A stretch of 64,000 nt of DNA, taken from contig JAEUWY010000015.1 of assembly GCA_022059125.1 (NCBI GenBank), positions 186,001 through 250,000 on the forward strand, in the 5' to 3' direction. Both the position numbers and the translations under genes were made by a program. The notes under the pieces were generated by a model, which had not been told where the DNA came from, did not search any database, and was given only the letters and a program-made list of their open reading frames with translations. Position 1 is the stretch's first letter; each line of letters opens with the position of its first letter. Shown piece after piece: positions 35,724-48,393 of the stretch. This DNA is from Corynespora cassiicola. Its lineage: Eukaryota; Ascomycota; Dothideomycetes; Pleosporales; Corynesporascaceae.

Positions 35724-37825
35724 GGCGGCGACGGCTGTGCGGGCGTGTGAGGGTGTAGGGAGGGGGAGGGGGAGAGAGCGTGGGTGTAGCGCAGCTAGGG
35801 ATGGTGTTGGGAGTGAAAGGCCAGAGGGGAGAGGGAGGCGGAGACTTTGTCGAGACGGAGCAGAGGGAGGGAGACGAGTGAATATATAAAGCTCCGGGCC
35901 CGAGGGGAGGGGGAGGAATAGCACAGTATAAGGTAGGGCGGTATCGGATTTGTGTCAAGCCAGCCAGGCCCAGCGGGCTAGAGGGCCAACAAGCAGCTGC
36001 ACGCCCAGGCCGGCGTCGACGTCGTCCACTCCGCGCGCGGGCAAAAGCAATTGGGACTGGGAGCGGCGGCGGCGGCGACGGGCTGGGCTGGGACGGAGTG
36101 GGTGCAGCTCGGGCTGGGTTGGATGCAGGTGGTGCAGCAGAGGGAGCTGGCTGGAGCTCCCCGACTAGCCCGCGCGCCTTCCCTGCTGTGACGCGCTGCC
36201 CCTCGCTGGAGCTTGTCGATAACGCCGCTCCCACCCCCGCGCCCCGTGCCCTGTGCCCTGTGCCCTGTGCCCTGTGCCCACCACCTCGACCTGGCCTCCC
36301 CCGACGCGTAAAAAGAATTGCTGATGCCGCCCGCGCCTCAGCGTCCTCCCCCATCCCGCGCCGCGCCCCCGTGACCGCCCGCCCAGCAAGCCGCCTCTGC
36401 TCGCCCACCCCTCTGACTCCGTCCTCAGACACGTCCTGTGTGCGCCGCCGCCGGGCGGACCAGCGAGCGAGCCAGCGAGCCAGCGAGCCACAGGCACGCG
36501 CAGGCACACGCACACGCACCCGCACCCGCACCCACCTCCCCTGCTCACCGCCAGCGCCCCATGGTCCGCAGCCTATTTTCCGCCAGTGTTTAACGCCTGG
36601 AGATAGCTCGGCACCGCGGGGGAAAGGAGGAAACTCTGCCATCCAATCCACTCGCCTCCGCGACATGGCCGCCTCTCCTCGCTTTGCTTCGGCGCAGCCC
36701 CAGCCGACCTTACCGCACCGCAAGATTGGGCATTGTCTCCCCATCTCATGATCATCACGTCCTGTGTCCGTACATGGACCTCGGGCCCTTTTCCACCACG
36801 GCCCCCGTGCACGCACCCTCCCCCTCCCCCTCCCCCTCCCCCCCAATCCGTCCCCCGAGCTCAAGCTCAATGCTCTTCTCTCCGAACATGTTTCGGACGG
36901 CCTGGGGCTTCCAGGCGCGTTTTGCGAGCCCGCACTGGCGAAACTTCTGGGCGCTTCAGGGTCCCACCCTTCTATTCTTGCATCTCGCATCCACTTGCAT
37001 CCATGCCGTGACCCCCCGTCCCTCCGTCGTTGCAAACGTCTGGGCCCTGTCTTTGCTGTATCGGCCGGGTGGAGATCCCGTTCGCTGCCCTGCCCTGCCC
37101 TGCCCCCAATTACTCGCCGTCCCCTCCTGCAAAAAAAAAAATGCCGCCGAATCAGGAAATTCACTACACCTCTGCCCTATACCAAGCCGCTTGGCGGAGA
37201 TCATGCATCGGCGGCTTGGGCAGTCCATCTTAAAACGCGCGGATGCCTCCCGCACTACCCTATACTTCAGCTTTGGCGGGGCCATCCAGGAACAACGTCC
37301 CAACCTATGCTCGAGCCAATGCCTGCCAATATGCACCGTACAACTTTTTTTGTGCTCGAGTCTGGCTGCCGTTATGCACCTCTCCAATGCTACATGTAGA
37401 GTACCTGGTTGGCTGATCCAAACCGCCGTCTTGGGAACATCAAAGCTTGTCCGCGCCCACTGTCGCAGTGAAACGAGCAACTCCCCCGGCGGGCCTCGCT
37501 CATGCATGCCGACGCGTGCCCTTGACATCACCGCCGGCACCGCCCTCGACGCCGCCCTCAGCCCCCTCAACACCCTCACAGCAATGCACTCCCTCTCGGT
37601 CAAGATCAAAGATTAGCTCTTAGAATACATGGGTCAAAAGTGCTTGGCGCATGATGATATGCCCCAACCAGTGAAACCGTCAACGCCTAGTAGAGTACAC
37701 CGTCCCCCGTTGCCAGAAATGCATGCACCCTCGCTTTTGCATACCCCGCCAAGATCATCCAAAAGTCGTCTTTGCCGTCCCAGACATGGCCCGCCCTGCG
37801 TCAGGTCCAACCCCACCGCACGCCT
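35724..37825. other. 2.1-kb GC-rich region upstream of pyruvate carboxylase
   Basis: Between the pyruvate carboxylase start and the clathrin 3' end. Rich in simple repeats: CCCTGTG units at 36249-36279, GCGAGCCA units at 36470-36490, CCCCCT units at 36816-36845 and CCCTG units at 37086-37103. ORFs of up to 496 codons here translate to Arg/Pro/Ser-rich strings with no domain and probably reflect base bias. It should contain the pyruvate carboxylase promoter and 5' UTR. Confidence 0.6.
36249..36279. repeat. CCCTGTG heptanucleotide repeat
   Basis: Four to five tandem 7-bp units of CCCTGTG, about 530 bp upstream of the pyruvate carboxylase start codon. Confidence 0.9.
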
Positions 37826-40800
37826 CTAGAACGCACGGAAGCCCCCGGTGGGCTGGGGGGCGATGCCGTTGGGCTGCCCATATGGCCCGGGCGACGGCGC
37901 AGAGGCAATTGGACCCTGCGTCAGCATCAGGCGCGACCCCAGGATCGGCGTGTCCTCTTCCTTCTTCTGCTGCGAAGCCTCGCGCGCCTTGCGCTCCTCA
38001 TTGTCCTTCTTGAGCACCTCTAGCGCTGCAGTCTGCTGTGCCAGCATGTTGATCATGTAGGGCTATCATTCATTAGTACATCTTCGTCCATCCTCTTGGG
38101 GGGCGGGACTTACCATGGTGAAATCGTGCAGGCCATTGCGCCATGAAATCTCCAAAATGACATCTGGCCGGATGAGATCGTAGCAAGCGTACAGCATGCC
38201 CACGTAGCACTCGCGGCTGCCAATGTCGACAAACTGTTGAGGAAATTAGCAATCGTCATCGGCACACACATAAGGATTCAACTTACGTAGCGGAGAAGGT
38301 CCTCAACAACCTCGGCCTTGCCGGACATGGCCGCCGTCTCAATGGCGTCCTTGAACAGCTTGTCCTGCTTGGAGAGCGCAATCGACTTCTCCCACCTCTT
38401 GTTCTTGCGGTAAATGGTGGCGGCGATCTGGCGGAAAAAGACCAGATCGTGACGCTCGAGCCGCTGCGCAAGGTCCACAGGGTCGTAGTTGTCGTAGTTG
38501 TTGACCGAATCGCGCAGCGTCTTGTAGTCCTCCTCCTCGATGAGCAAGTCGTTGAGGGCGTTGTTGACCTCACGCTTGTTCTGGGACTGCACACTCAAGA
38601 GGAAGGGCTTGATGAGCGGAATGTTGTCCGACTTGAGGAACATGCGGACAACGCGGTTGACATCGATCCTAGGCGTCAGGGCCTGGAGGAGGTCGGTCAA
38701 CAGAGTGGGCTGCTCCTCCAGATAAAAGCCCAAGGCGCGGTAGTAAATCTCAACGTTGGTGGCCTTGGTGATGGTGTCCTTGAACGAAGTGTGCTCCCAG
38801 GCATCGGCAGCACGCTCCATCATGGCCAAGGCGGCATTGTCCCACTCGTCGTAGTGGACGTACAGGAAGATGAGCTCCGGCCACAGGTGGGCTTCCTCGC
38901 AAGCTCGGATCATCTTGGGAATGTTGATGCGAGACCAGAACAGACGTAGGTGCTCCATGACACGCTCAGAGTGGTACTTGGTGAGAGCGATGCCCAGCTC
39001 AGTGAACATGCCCATGTGCGCACGCTCAAGTCCGAGACCAGCCTCGAGAAGGCTAATGAGCTCGTCAAAGTAACCATTGCGCTCGTACTGCTTGACAAGA
39101 TCGGCCAGCTCTTCGGCGTGGACAATCAGGTTGAGACCGCAAATCTGGGCAAGGCGGAATTCCTTCTTGGCCACGCAGGCCTCGTTGACCTGGCGCCACA
39201 CCTTGGTGCTGTTGGCCTTGCGGGCGCACTCGACAGCAGCCTGGTAGTCCTCGAGGTGGACAAGCGTAGTGGCGAGCTTGGCCCAGTTCGAGATGCTGGT
39301 GTAAAAAATCTTGGCAGCCTCGTGGTAGCCCTCCTCGTAGGCCTTGTCACCAGAGGCCTCGACATCGGCCACGTTGGCACCGCGGAGAAAGTCCTCGAGC
39401 TCTGGGAGCTGGTTGGTGCGGGCAAAGCAGAAGGCAAGCCCAGTGTCCACGGGAACTTCGCGGAGAGTCTTGCGTGCCATGCGCAGGAACTTGATGAGGT
39501 CCTCGTCCTTGCCAGCGTGCGTGGCAATCTCAATGACTTCAAGGAAGTTGGATGGGTCCTGGGCACGAATATACGACTCGATAGAGTCGGTGACGCGGAG
39601 GCCATCGAGCTGAGCCTTTGCGACACGGCTCCAGACCTCGGGCGTGTCCACACGGTCGGCATAGTCCTGAGCACGGTCGATGCTGACAATGTGCTCGATG
39701 AGAACGTTGATGGCATCGACGTGGCTCTCGTGCTTCTTGTAAATCTCAAAAGCCTCCTCATACATGCCAACCTCAATACACTGCTGGGCAATGTCCTCTG
39801 GAGTGTAGTGCTCGAGCTGGTGGATGTAGTTCATCATCCGGCCACGGTCCGACTTGGCAGCCGTGAGCATGAGCAGATTCTGCAGAGAAGGGTTGTCGCT
39901 GAAGCTCGACGGCTCCAGGATAATCTTCTCGAGCAGATCGATGAGCTCCGCCGGCATATCACCCGTGATGAATGCCTTGACAGCCACGCTCACCTTGTCT
40001 GGGTCGGTGGATTCAGGAACGGCCACAGAAGTGACTTGGTCGACCAAAGAGCGACGGTGCAGGTTGTTCGGGCTGAGTACATAGTCCCAGATCTCGCCAT
40101 CGGCACGCTCAAGCAGATAACGTGCCTGAGCCTTGAACATGGAGTTCTCATTGGTGATGTTGATCAACTCCAAGTCATTCTGACCCTTGCGGTAGGCAAT
40201 GTATGCGAGATTGGGGTCCCGCTTCTCACAGTACTTGCCGACGGTCAAGGTGTCGTAGAGGTCGTTTTCTTTGAGGAAAGCCTCGGGGTTGTTGTTGGAG
40301 TCAATGTAAATCTTCGCAAGGGCGTTGTAAACAGCCTGCTGCTGGTTGCCAGTGGCAAGCGTCTGCTCGAGGAAAGGCAACAGCAGCTTGAGGCGGTTGC
40401 GGGACTCGACCTCGGCAACGAGTTCATCGATTGGAATGGACGAGGGAGTCACAGAAGCCAAAAGGCCCTTGATGATGCCTTCGTCACAGTCGACGTCGAG
40501 GAGACCACCGATAACGGCAGGGGTCCTGGCGGGATTGACACGCTGCACGTAGACCTCGATCGACTTGAACTGCTGGTTCTTGTAAAGGTAGAGAACCAGG
40601 TCGTGGATGTAGTTGAATCGGTCGCACACAATGATCAGAGGAAGTTGCTCGGTCAAGTTGGCTTCCTTGAGGAAGTTCTTGACCTTTTCTCCATCATAGA
40701 CGTTGTTCTCCCGACAGATCCTCTCGACTTCGTTCAACTGTCCAACTCGGGTAGCGGCCTCAATGTACTTGAAGACTACGTCCTTGTCCTCACTGACATT

Positions 40801-43233
40801 CACAATGGCTCCAAGGAAAAAGTACAGACCCTCAGCGGTGCGGTGCTTCTCGAGAAGCTCCACAATGTTGTTGGCGCCAAGAAGGTCAGAGTACTTTTGT
40901 GCAATACGGATGACAACCTGGAGGTTCTGGCGAATGTTGGTCTCGAGCATACGATCCAAGCACTCGAGTGAGAGCTCAACCGTGAGCTGGCCAAAGTAGT
41001 TGAGGAGCCAGTCTTCAGGAAGCTTATCGGTCTGAACAATGATGCGCTTGATAGCAGCCGGATCATCGTTGTGCTCCAGAGCGCGAGTCAAAAGGCCGGC
41101 ATTCTCGCAAAGCTGGGCAATGCGGGCCTTGTCGTAGTGGGAGAACATTTCGTTTCCAAGGATGGCATCGGCAACCTGGGGAGCGTTGAGCAAGTTCATC
41201 TCCAACAGCTTGGTCTGGAGGTGGCCCTCCTCTGGCAGATTGTTTGCCAGCACATCAAGCAAGAAAGCCGTGGCCTGCTGGATCATGCCCTGGGATTGGA
41301 AGATGTCCACCACGCGATCGATGCTGACCAGAGGACCACCTTCGTGCTTGGCAAGGCTCGAGGCAAATTCTGCCGCCTTCTCCGCGTTGACGCGGACGAT
41401 GTGCTGGAGCAAAACGTTGTAATCTGGGCGGTATCCAACGGACTCGCCGTACTGGATAATCATCTCAAAGTGGCCAAGCTCTGCAAGGGCTGCGACAACC
41501 TTTTGACTGCAGCCGGCCTCTTTGTACACGGCAAGGGCGAGGTTCAGATCGTGGGGCTTTGCAAGATCTCCAAGCTCTTCTGAGCAGTGGAGCTTGCCTT
41601 CCTTGTGCCACTTCTCGATGAGGTGCTTCCGGCCCTGGGCAAAGACAGGACGCGCCAACTCCAGCGTTTCTTCCTTGTTCAATCCGCCCTTGTCGAGCAA
41701 TTGACCAAAGTACTGGAGAAGGACAGTGATCTGGCCGGGCTGGCTAGGAATCTGGCGCAGCCTGTTCATCGTCTGGGTTGTGCGGAGGAATCCACGAGGG
41801 GAGTTGGCGGCAACCTTGGCGGCTTCCGTGTAGTTGCCCTGAGACATCAGAGACTCGAAACGCTGAGAATAAAGCTGGTCAGCACCGGGGAGCCCGCCCT
41901 TGGAGGCAAGCTTGTAGGCAATCTCAGCACATGCAGGGTTCTCCATAATGTACGGAATCAGGGTATCCTCCCGGATGGTGGTGTGGAGAACCTGTCCCCG
42001 CTTGTTGATAACCACGACACCGGTTCCAGCATCATCGCGAGTGGTGGTGAAGACGGTCTCCTCCGATATCCTGTTCAGGAACAGGGCAGTGCCCGTCTCG
42101 AGATCGTGGAGGTGGATGAAACCAAACTTGGTAATGACGACGAGAATGCCATACTTGTGCGCAATGTGGATACCGAGCGGGAAATCGCCGTTGCCCTCGG
42201 CAGGCCAATGGATCGGAATCAAACGCTTGGGGAACGCGGGGTTCGCGGGGTTGTGGTCGACCTCGACAATGTTAATCTTGGCCTCGCCAGTGGTGGACTT
42301 GACTGCGAATGCGAAAAGCTTCGTGTCGGTGGTAGCGCCGTCGAGACGGATGGTGCCAAAGGTCGCGGCATGGCCCTCGAGAGGCTGGCTCACGTTCCTG
42401 GCCTTGGAGAACAGCTGCATGTTGCCCCGAATGCCACCGCCGGGGTTTGAGGCAATTCCGACCAGACATGACCAGCTCTCGTCGTCGTTGGTGACGTAGT
42501 TGATGATCTGGTTGTTCTACAGACGAAATGTTAGCAACATTCTGGCCGTAGCTCGAGTGCCAACTCACCTCCATCTGCTCTTGGCGGTCGAAGATCTTCC
42601 GCGGCTGAGCGCCCTTGTTCTCCAGCACATCCCAATGGTAGACGGCTTTCGAGCTGATGAGCGCAAGAGTCGTCTGGCTGACCCATCGCCAGAACTGAAT
42701 GTCCTCGTGATGGGTGTATGTCTGCAGTCGCTCCTTGGTCTCAAGGTTGAACAGCTGGAGGGTCCGGGCCTGGGCCTTGAGCGCAATGATGGGCTCCGTC
42801 AAGTGCATAATGGCACTGTCGGCGCGGATCGGGCGGCGGATGATGTTGTTCGTGTTCTTGAGGTCGATGATGACCGTCTCGGCGGGAGCGTTGGACTCAT
42901 TATTCTGCTGGCGCACGCAGACGTACTTGTCGGACTCGAGTGTCTGCAGCCATTGTCAGCCTTGCTCGACCCCGCGGATCCGATGGACCTGGACCACTTA
43001 CGCAGTTTTGCCATGATATTGAAGCCGGCTGCATCTCTGGTCAGCTAATTGTCCTCTTGTTTACGCCGCTGCCTGGACGGGGCTGCAGCTCGGGTTAGGG
43101 GCCGACGTACGAGGATGTTTAGGTTGGTGAGCTGCAGATTCAATGGTTAGCGCACATGTAGCAGATCCGGGGTGCGATGATGGCTTACCAGCGTCGGCTG
43201 CGTGACGTGCAATGGGACCTGGCGCTGGGCCAT
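37826..43233 (-). CDS. CHC1: Clathrin heavy chain
   Basis: Seven exons (43233-43189, 43131-43111, 43028-43002, 42943-42569, 42516-38287, 38233-38114, 38062-37826), all joining in phase 0, give 1684 residues, the family norm. The 5' end is split into tiny exons of 45, 21 and 27 bp, whose splicing yields the usual LTNLNILPASISWQNCTLESDKYVCVR start. The N-terminal seven-blade propeller (about 1-330) is followed by the alpha-solenoid of clathrin repeats. The C-terminal trimerisation part (YMINMLAQQTAALEVL) ends in a Gly/Pro/Gln-rich tail with NGIAPQPTGG. It forms the three legs of the clathrin triskelion, coating vesicles at the plasma membrane and trans-Golgi with the light chain. Codon bias is strong, in line with high expression, and creates a long open antisense frame. 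Confidence 0.97.
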
Positions 43234-44063
43234 GTTTGCGACAGACCAGCTCCAAGCTCAGTGGGATGACACGGCGGGGAAAAGGGTATCGGGAAAAAGA
43301 AGTCAGAATTAGACCCAGATGCAGAACGCCTGTAGCGCGCAATAAGAAATGAGGGAATGGCGGGAGGGGGTGGTGTGGTCGTGGAAGGGCAAGGTGATGT
43401 TTTCGAGAGCTCCTTAACTGCTGCGCTTAGTTACACGTTTGGCTGACATCACGTGGCGCTTGGCACCCCCAGAATACCCCCTGCCAGCAAACGGCTGCCG
43501 GTGCCCGGGGCCAGTCTTTATTTTTGGCCGCGGGCTTGCACTTTACTTTGTACGCACTGGTGAGTGAGAGGGGGATCAGCCGTGGTTCTGGTTTTCTGGT
43601 TTGCTTTTACGTGCACAACGTCACGGTACCCGGGGGTCGTCTTCACGTTCTCTCGCCCGGGCTGGGATTGTGGCCAGCAGCCCTGCTTCCACGAGGCGCT
43701 GGCTCCGGCGGCCCTGCGCACACAGCAGGCTGACACGTATGGACCCATGGCAGGAGACTGCCCTTACGGCTGATCGTCCTGGGCTGGACCCGATGGGGAA
43801 CTCTATGTGAAGGGATCGTGTACCACCTGTCCGGCCTGTCAAGGGAGCCAGGCGGCGCTGATTGGGCAGCAAGCCGGCCGAAGCGAGAGGCAAGCCCGAC
43901 CATTGTTGCGACGCGGTTCATTTCTCTTTCCCTCCACTCCGACTCACCCACAAACTCGAGCCCTGCCGCCCAAAAATCTGCCTTCATAGCCCCCGCCTCC
44001 TCGAGCGCCTCTGCGATACCTGCCACACACCCGCTCCCCGCCCAGAAGCCCACCACCGCAGCC
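43234..44063. promoter_or_regulatory. Divergent promoter region, clathrin / eIF3j
   Basis: 830 bp between two divergently transcribed housekeeping genes. Contains a TCACGTG-like word near 43449 and CT-rich stretches before the eIF3j start (43920-44060), which are common in strong fungal promoters. ORFs in it lack family features. Confidence 0.55.
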
Positions 44064-45074
44064 ATGCCGCCTTCGAAATGGGGTACGTCATACCTCCGGC
44101 CACTGTGCGCTTGCGCCAAAGCGCCTCACCCCGCCCCACCAAAACACTCTCTGACTCCGATGCAGACGACGAAGAGGAAGACACCCCTCCCTCCTCCCCC
44201 CCTCTTGTAGCCGCCCGCCGCAGCAAGTTTGACGACGAGGAGGAGGATGACGACGTAGGCCACCTCATTCCACCTTTTACCCCGCCAGCCCCGCCATACT
44301 GAAATCCCGTCGTCTAGGTTCTCGAATCGTGGGATGCCGCCGAGGACTCCGAAGTCGAGCGCGAAAAGGCCAAGAAGGCCGAGGAGGCAAAGGCAAAGGC
44401 CGAAGCCGAGAAGAAGGCCAGCCACAAGTCCAAGTCCCAGCGCATCGAGGAGAGGAGGCAGGAGAACATGCGCCGGCGCATGATGGAGGGTGAATCCGAG
44501 GAGGAGGAGGAAGACGAGGCTGAGAGGCGCGCCCGTCTGCGAAAGTCGGAGCAAGACTCCGACTTGAAGCACGCCGAAGACCTTTTCGGAAGCATCGGTA
44601 TCAGCAACAAGCGTGCCGCCGGCAAGGCCATCACTGTGGCCGACGACAGCAACCCCAACAACGCCATCGAGCTCAGCTCCCTGAGCATCTTCAACCCCAA
44701 CACCAAGGACCAGTTCACCAAGCTGCGCGAGACCCTGACACCCTTGATCGCTGCCAACGCCAAGAAGGCCCAGTACACGCTCTTCTTGCAGGAATTCACC
44801 AAGCAGATCGCCAAGGAACTCCCCAGCGACCAGATCAAGAAGATTGCCAGCGGTCTTACAACCCTCAGTAACGAAAAGATGAAGGAAGAAAAGGCCGCGG
44901 AGAAGGGTGGCAAGAAGTCCAAGGCCGCAAAGACAAAGAGCAGCCTGAACGCCTCGCGAGACGTTGCTTACAAGGCTGACACGGCCACATACGATGATGA
45001 TTTTGGAGAGTGAGTACTCACAGATTGCCAGCTGCACAAGTGTCTAACAGGGCCACAGTGACGACTTCATGTGA
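44064..45074 (+). CDS. HCR1: Translation initiation factor eIF3 subunit j
   Basis: Four exons (44064-44082, 44166-44254, 44318-45009, 45059-45074) join in phase to 271 residues. The first exon encodes only MPPSKW plus one base. The protein opens with MPPSKWDDEEED, continues with an acidic N-terminus and the WDAAEDSE segment, has a long charged coiled coil (about 45-110), and the conserved core LFGSIGIS ... FTKLRETLTPLI. A Lys-rich C-terminal part ends with DDDFM, a normal eIF3j ending rebuilt by the last 49-bp intron. eIF3j loosely binds the eIF3 complex and the 40S decoding centre, and yeast Hcr1 also acts in 20S pre-rRNA processing and ribosome recycling. Confidence 0.95.
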
Positions 45075-46163
45075 AGAATCAGTACGACCCTACCTCAATA
45101 GCTTAGACTAAGATCTCCCATCTCTCCGCAACGGCATGAGACACGACACAAGCGCCGTGCCGCCCACCCCCCACAATACGCCAAACCTCACAGGGTAGGT
45201 GGCGTGCATGACGACGTTCCAGCCGAGCAGCTTCTGAATTTGCAATCATCAGCGGTGTGGCGTTTTGGATGCTGCCCTTTCCTCGCCTTTCTTCATTACT
45301 TTTCGTGCATGCATTTCTCCATTTGCTTTGTCGATATCACCTTTCTGCCTTGTTTTCTAGACAGATTTCTAAGGGGTGGCAGTGCCGCAGACAAAAGGAA
45401 TAGCATAGTCAGGGGGCGACACGTGGGACCATGGATCGACGGTACATGCATAGGCTAGATGTTATGAATGGAGATGTAACTTCTTCACCGCGCTATTCCC
45501 TGCTGCCTCTCTAGTGCTCATGCTCGTGCTCGTGCTCGTTCTCGTGCTCTGGAAGAAAAAAACTCGTCATAGCTTCACGGGAGTCGACCCCACCACCGCG
45601 CATCTAGGCACCAACTATGCCGACACCGGAGCTAGGGCTAGCAATCTCGTATCACCTCGACAAATTGCCATTACGAACAGTCACCAGCCTCGTCTATGCA
45701 CTTTTCAATCCATGAGTAAGAGCAAAAGATAATGGGTATTGGATCGTTTGTCTGCGTGCAACCGTCGCGTTCCCGCCATCCTGGCCCTTCCCGCGGCCGG
45801 CAAAGCATCAAGCCGCGAATCTTCGCTTCATTTTTTCTTGCACGTCTCGTGAGAAAGCTGGTTTGTCCGCCGCGTGAGGTGAGGTCTGGCGGGAGTAGAG
45901 ATGCGGGGCGCTGATGCGCTCGAATGCAGACCTGCCAACGCCTTGCTGAACTTGATATAAAAATGGGTGAGCGGGAAAAAAAAAGGGGGGGGGGATATGG
46001 GAAACTAGACGTTAAACAATTGGGTCGTAGAAAGGGGTAAGGATATGGAAGAAATGGGATGCTGCGTATACGAAAGAGATGAGACGTTGTGTATACGAAA
46101 CCCCAGAATAAGAAGCAAGGAAGCAAAGAAGCAAGAAGAATAGGAGAAAGCAAGCCGCGGGCT
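45075..46163. other. intergenic region between convergent genes
   Basis: 1089 bp holding the 3' ends of eIF3j (+) and the Rad60-like gene (-). A TGCTCG/TGCTCT microsatellite-like stretch lies at 45514-45550, and mixed poly-A/poly-G runs at 45985-45995. No gene supported. Confidence 0.6.
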
Positions 46164-47622
46164 TCACTTGAAGTGCACTTCGATGGTGTCCTGGTCTTCA
46201 ATCTCGGCGTCGGCGACGGTGTCGAGGGGCTTCAGGCGCTCGCCGTCGAAGAAGAGCGTTAGGGGTTCGTTGTCGGGGATTTTATGGCTCAATCTATAGG
46301 CGTGGGCGATGTGGGCGAACGTTGTGTGCTGCATCTCTTGCGTTAGCATGGGTTCCAATGCAAAGAGAAACGAGGTGCTACGTACCGGATGCACAGCAAT
46401 CTTGAATTCTTCCTTTCCCCTGTTGGATTTGAGGAAGATGCGGAATCTTTGAGCTTCTGGCTCTTTCTCTTCAATAGGTGGCTTTTCCTCAATGGCGGGC
46501 GAAGGCTCTACGGCGCGCTTCTTGGATGTGGCTTCTTCGGCGAGTTCGCGCTGGCGCTGCTTGTACAAGTCTTCTGTCCACGCTTCGAGGAAGATTTTGG
46601 GCAAGTTCTCTTCATCATAAATGTTTGAATCACCATCCACCGTCACGGTTCCGTTTTCGTCCACGTGCAAGCCCAGTCGATCGATCCTAGTGCTGCCAAA
46701 CAACTTCTTCATATTCCAGGTCAGAAAGACACTCGACGCCACGTCCGGTGAGAAACCCTGCCTGCCAGTCCAAGCATCCCTAGCGGTTTCAATGGTGGTC
46801 CCCGACCGAATTTTAACGAGAAGGGGCTTAGTATTTTCAATGAACGAATCGATAAGTAGTTCCACGACAACACCCTCTTTCGCACTCGACGGAGCCTTGG
46901 CAGCAGCTGCAGATGTTTGTGCTCTTTTGGCAGCCCTCTCTCGCGCACGGGCTGTCAGCGCTGCTAATTCCGGATCCTCCACTTCTTCCAATTCGTCCGA
47001 CGGCGCCCGCTTCTTTTGGCGTGTAGACATGACAGGAACTGGGGCTAGTGGTGCAGAGCCTCGAGTTGCCCGAGTCACAGGTGCCTTGTATAACGGATCA
47101 TCATCGCTATCTGAGCCAAGCTCTATGATATTTGACACTTTCTGAGGTAGGGAATCTAGGCTGGAGGAGGACTTGGTAAGGGAATCGTAGCGCGATGTGA
47201 GAGTGTCCGAAGGTCCACTCTCAATGGGAGAGAGTGGTGTTTTACTGCGGCTGTTCCTGCATTAGCATCGCCCTTATACGCTTTGCCAAATTCACCTACG
47301 CTCTGCTGGCTGTCCTCCTTGTCCGTGATGCGCTGCCCGGCCCTTTGCCATTCGCCTTCAGCTCGTCATGTTCGATGGATATCTTGCGCCGCTTTCTCTC
47401 CACCTCCTCGACCTCCTCCCTGTGCCGGCGTGCTGCTTCGGCCTTGCGTTTCTCTTCATTCTTGCGCCGCGTCTCTTCCGCTACTATATCTGTGTATTCG
47501 CTCGAGTGGCTAAAGAGATCGGGCTGTTTCTCGTCTTCGGTCTTTGTGCTTTGCCAGGCAGCCTTTTTGAAAAAGGAGCGTTTTTTCGGAGGGGCGGCGG
47601 AGCTAGAGGTAGGATCGGTCAT
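46164..47622 (-). CDS. Rad60/Esc2-like protein with C-terminal SUMO-like domain
   Basis: Three exons (47622-47300, 47244-46386, 46328-46164) give 448 residues. The N-terminal half is charged and disordered, with a basic Arg/Lys coiled stretch (about 55-95) and a short motif IIELGSDSDDDP that resembles a SUMO-interacting motif (hydrophobic core followed by Asp/Ser). The C-terminal ~70 residues form a Rad60-type SUMO-like domain (FKIAVHPHTTF ... LTLFFDGERLKPLDTVADAEIEDQDTIEVHFK). A more central region (VVVELLIDSF ... TVTVDGD) could be a second, diverged SUMO-like domain. Family members Rad60, Esc2 and NIP45 act in SUMO-dependent genome stability and replication-fork repair in the nucleus. The 57-bp second intron is a multiple of three and free of stops, so retention would be tolerated in frame. 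Confidence 0.8.
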
Positions 47623-47961
47623 TGTGGATGCATGGAGGATCAGCTAGGACGGCGGACTGCGTCTACGGAAGCGTCAGACTGTGTGTAGCCGTGCGCAGGG
47701 CTGAGCGCACATGGCAGGTCGACGCGCGATCACGCTTTTCGCGATTGGAGCTAGTGAATGGGGTCCGTGCGTCGAGGTCGGCCTTCTCCCGCCCGACGAC
47801 ATGTCAACCGTCTTCAACGGGTAGAGCCGCCTCAGCAACCTCTCTCTACGCCAAACTACTGTTCCTATCTGACGGCACTTTCTCCGTGAGGCTTTCGGCG
47901 CATTTTTTGTCGCTTCTTATACTCATAGCGCAGGATATCAAACTTTGCCCGCTCTGCCAAA
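47623..47961. promoter_or_regulatory. Divergent promoter region, Rad60-like / LSm6
   Basis: 339 bp shared upstream region of two divergent nuclear-function genes. No ORF or repeat of note. Confidence 0.55.
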
Positions 47962-48393
47962 ATGTCCACCAACGGCCAGACCCCAGACCCCGACACCGCT
48001 GGCGACTCCAGGGACCCCAGTGGCTTCCTGAGCGAGATTATCGGTAACGCCGTGACCGTCAAGCTCAACTCTGGAATTGTCTACAAGGGTGAGTTTACCG
48101 CAACATCTGCCTTGGTCAAGTGACGTCTTAGTCATTCAAATTCAGCCCCCATCGTTTGTGCTGGTAGACTATGCGCCTGTTAAACTAACCCATGTTATCA
48201 GGCGACCTTCAATCTGTCGATGGCTACATGAACATTGCCCTGGAGCGATGCAAGGAGGTAGTTGAAGACAAGGTGGTTCGCAACTGGGGCGATGCCTTCA
48301 TCCGCGGCAACAACGGTATACACCTTTTTGTATTTGAAATGCGCTCTTCTAACCTATCGCACAGTCACATACATTTGTGCCGACAACGCATGA
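47962..48393 (+). CDS. LSM6: U6 snRNA-associated Sm-like protein LSm6
   Basis: Three exons (47962-48088, 48202-48315, 48365-48393) give 89 residues; the introns are 113 and 49 bp. The Sm1 motif (FLSEIIGNAVTVKLNSGIVYKGDLQSVDGYMNIAL) and the Sm2 motif (FIRGNNVTYICAD) span nearly the whole protein, rebuilt across both introns. The order and the IRGNNV signature identify LSm6. It is part of the LSm2-8 ring on U6 snRNA in the nucleus and of the LSm1-7 ring that promotes mRNA decapping in the cytoplasm. The N-terminal ~20 residues (Pro/Asp/Thr-rich) are an extension common in filamentous fungi. Confidence 0.96.

Noticed and set aside
35674..37164. 496-codon Arg/Gly-rich frame upstream of pyruvate carboxylase
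   Set aside because: GC-rich low-complexity translation overlapping the first pyruvate carboxylase exon, no domain, start in repeat DNA.
38950..40971. 673-codon open frame antisense to clathrin heavy chain
   Set aside because: Same cause: codon bias of a highly expressed gene leaves the antisense frame open; no motif or splice logic.
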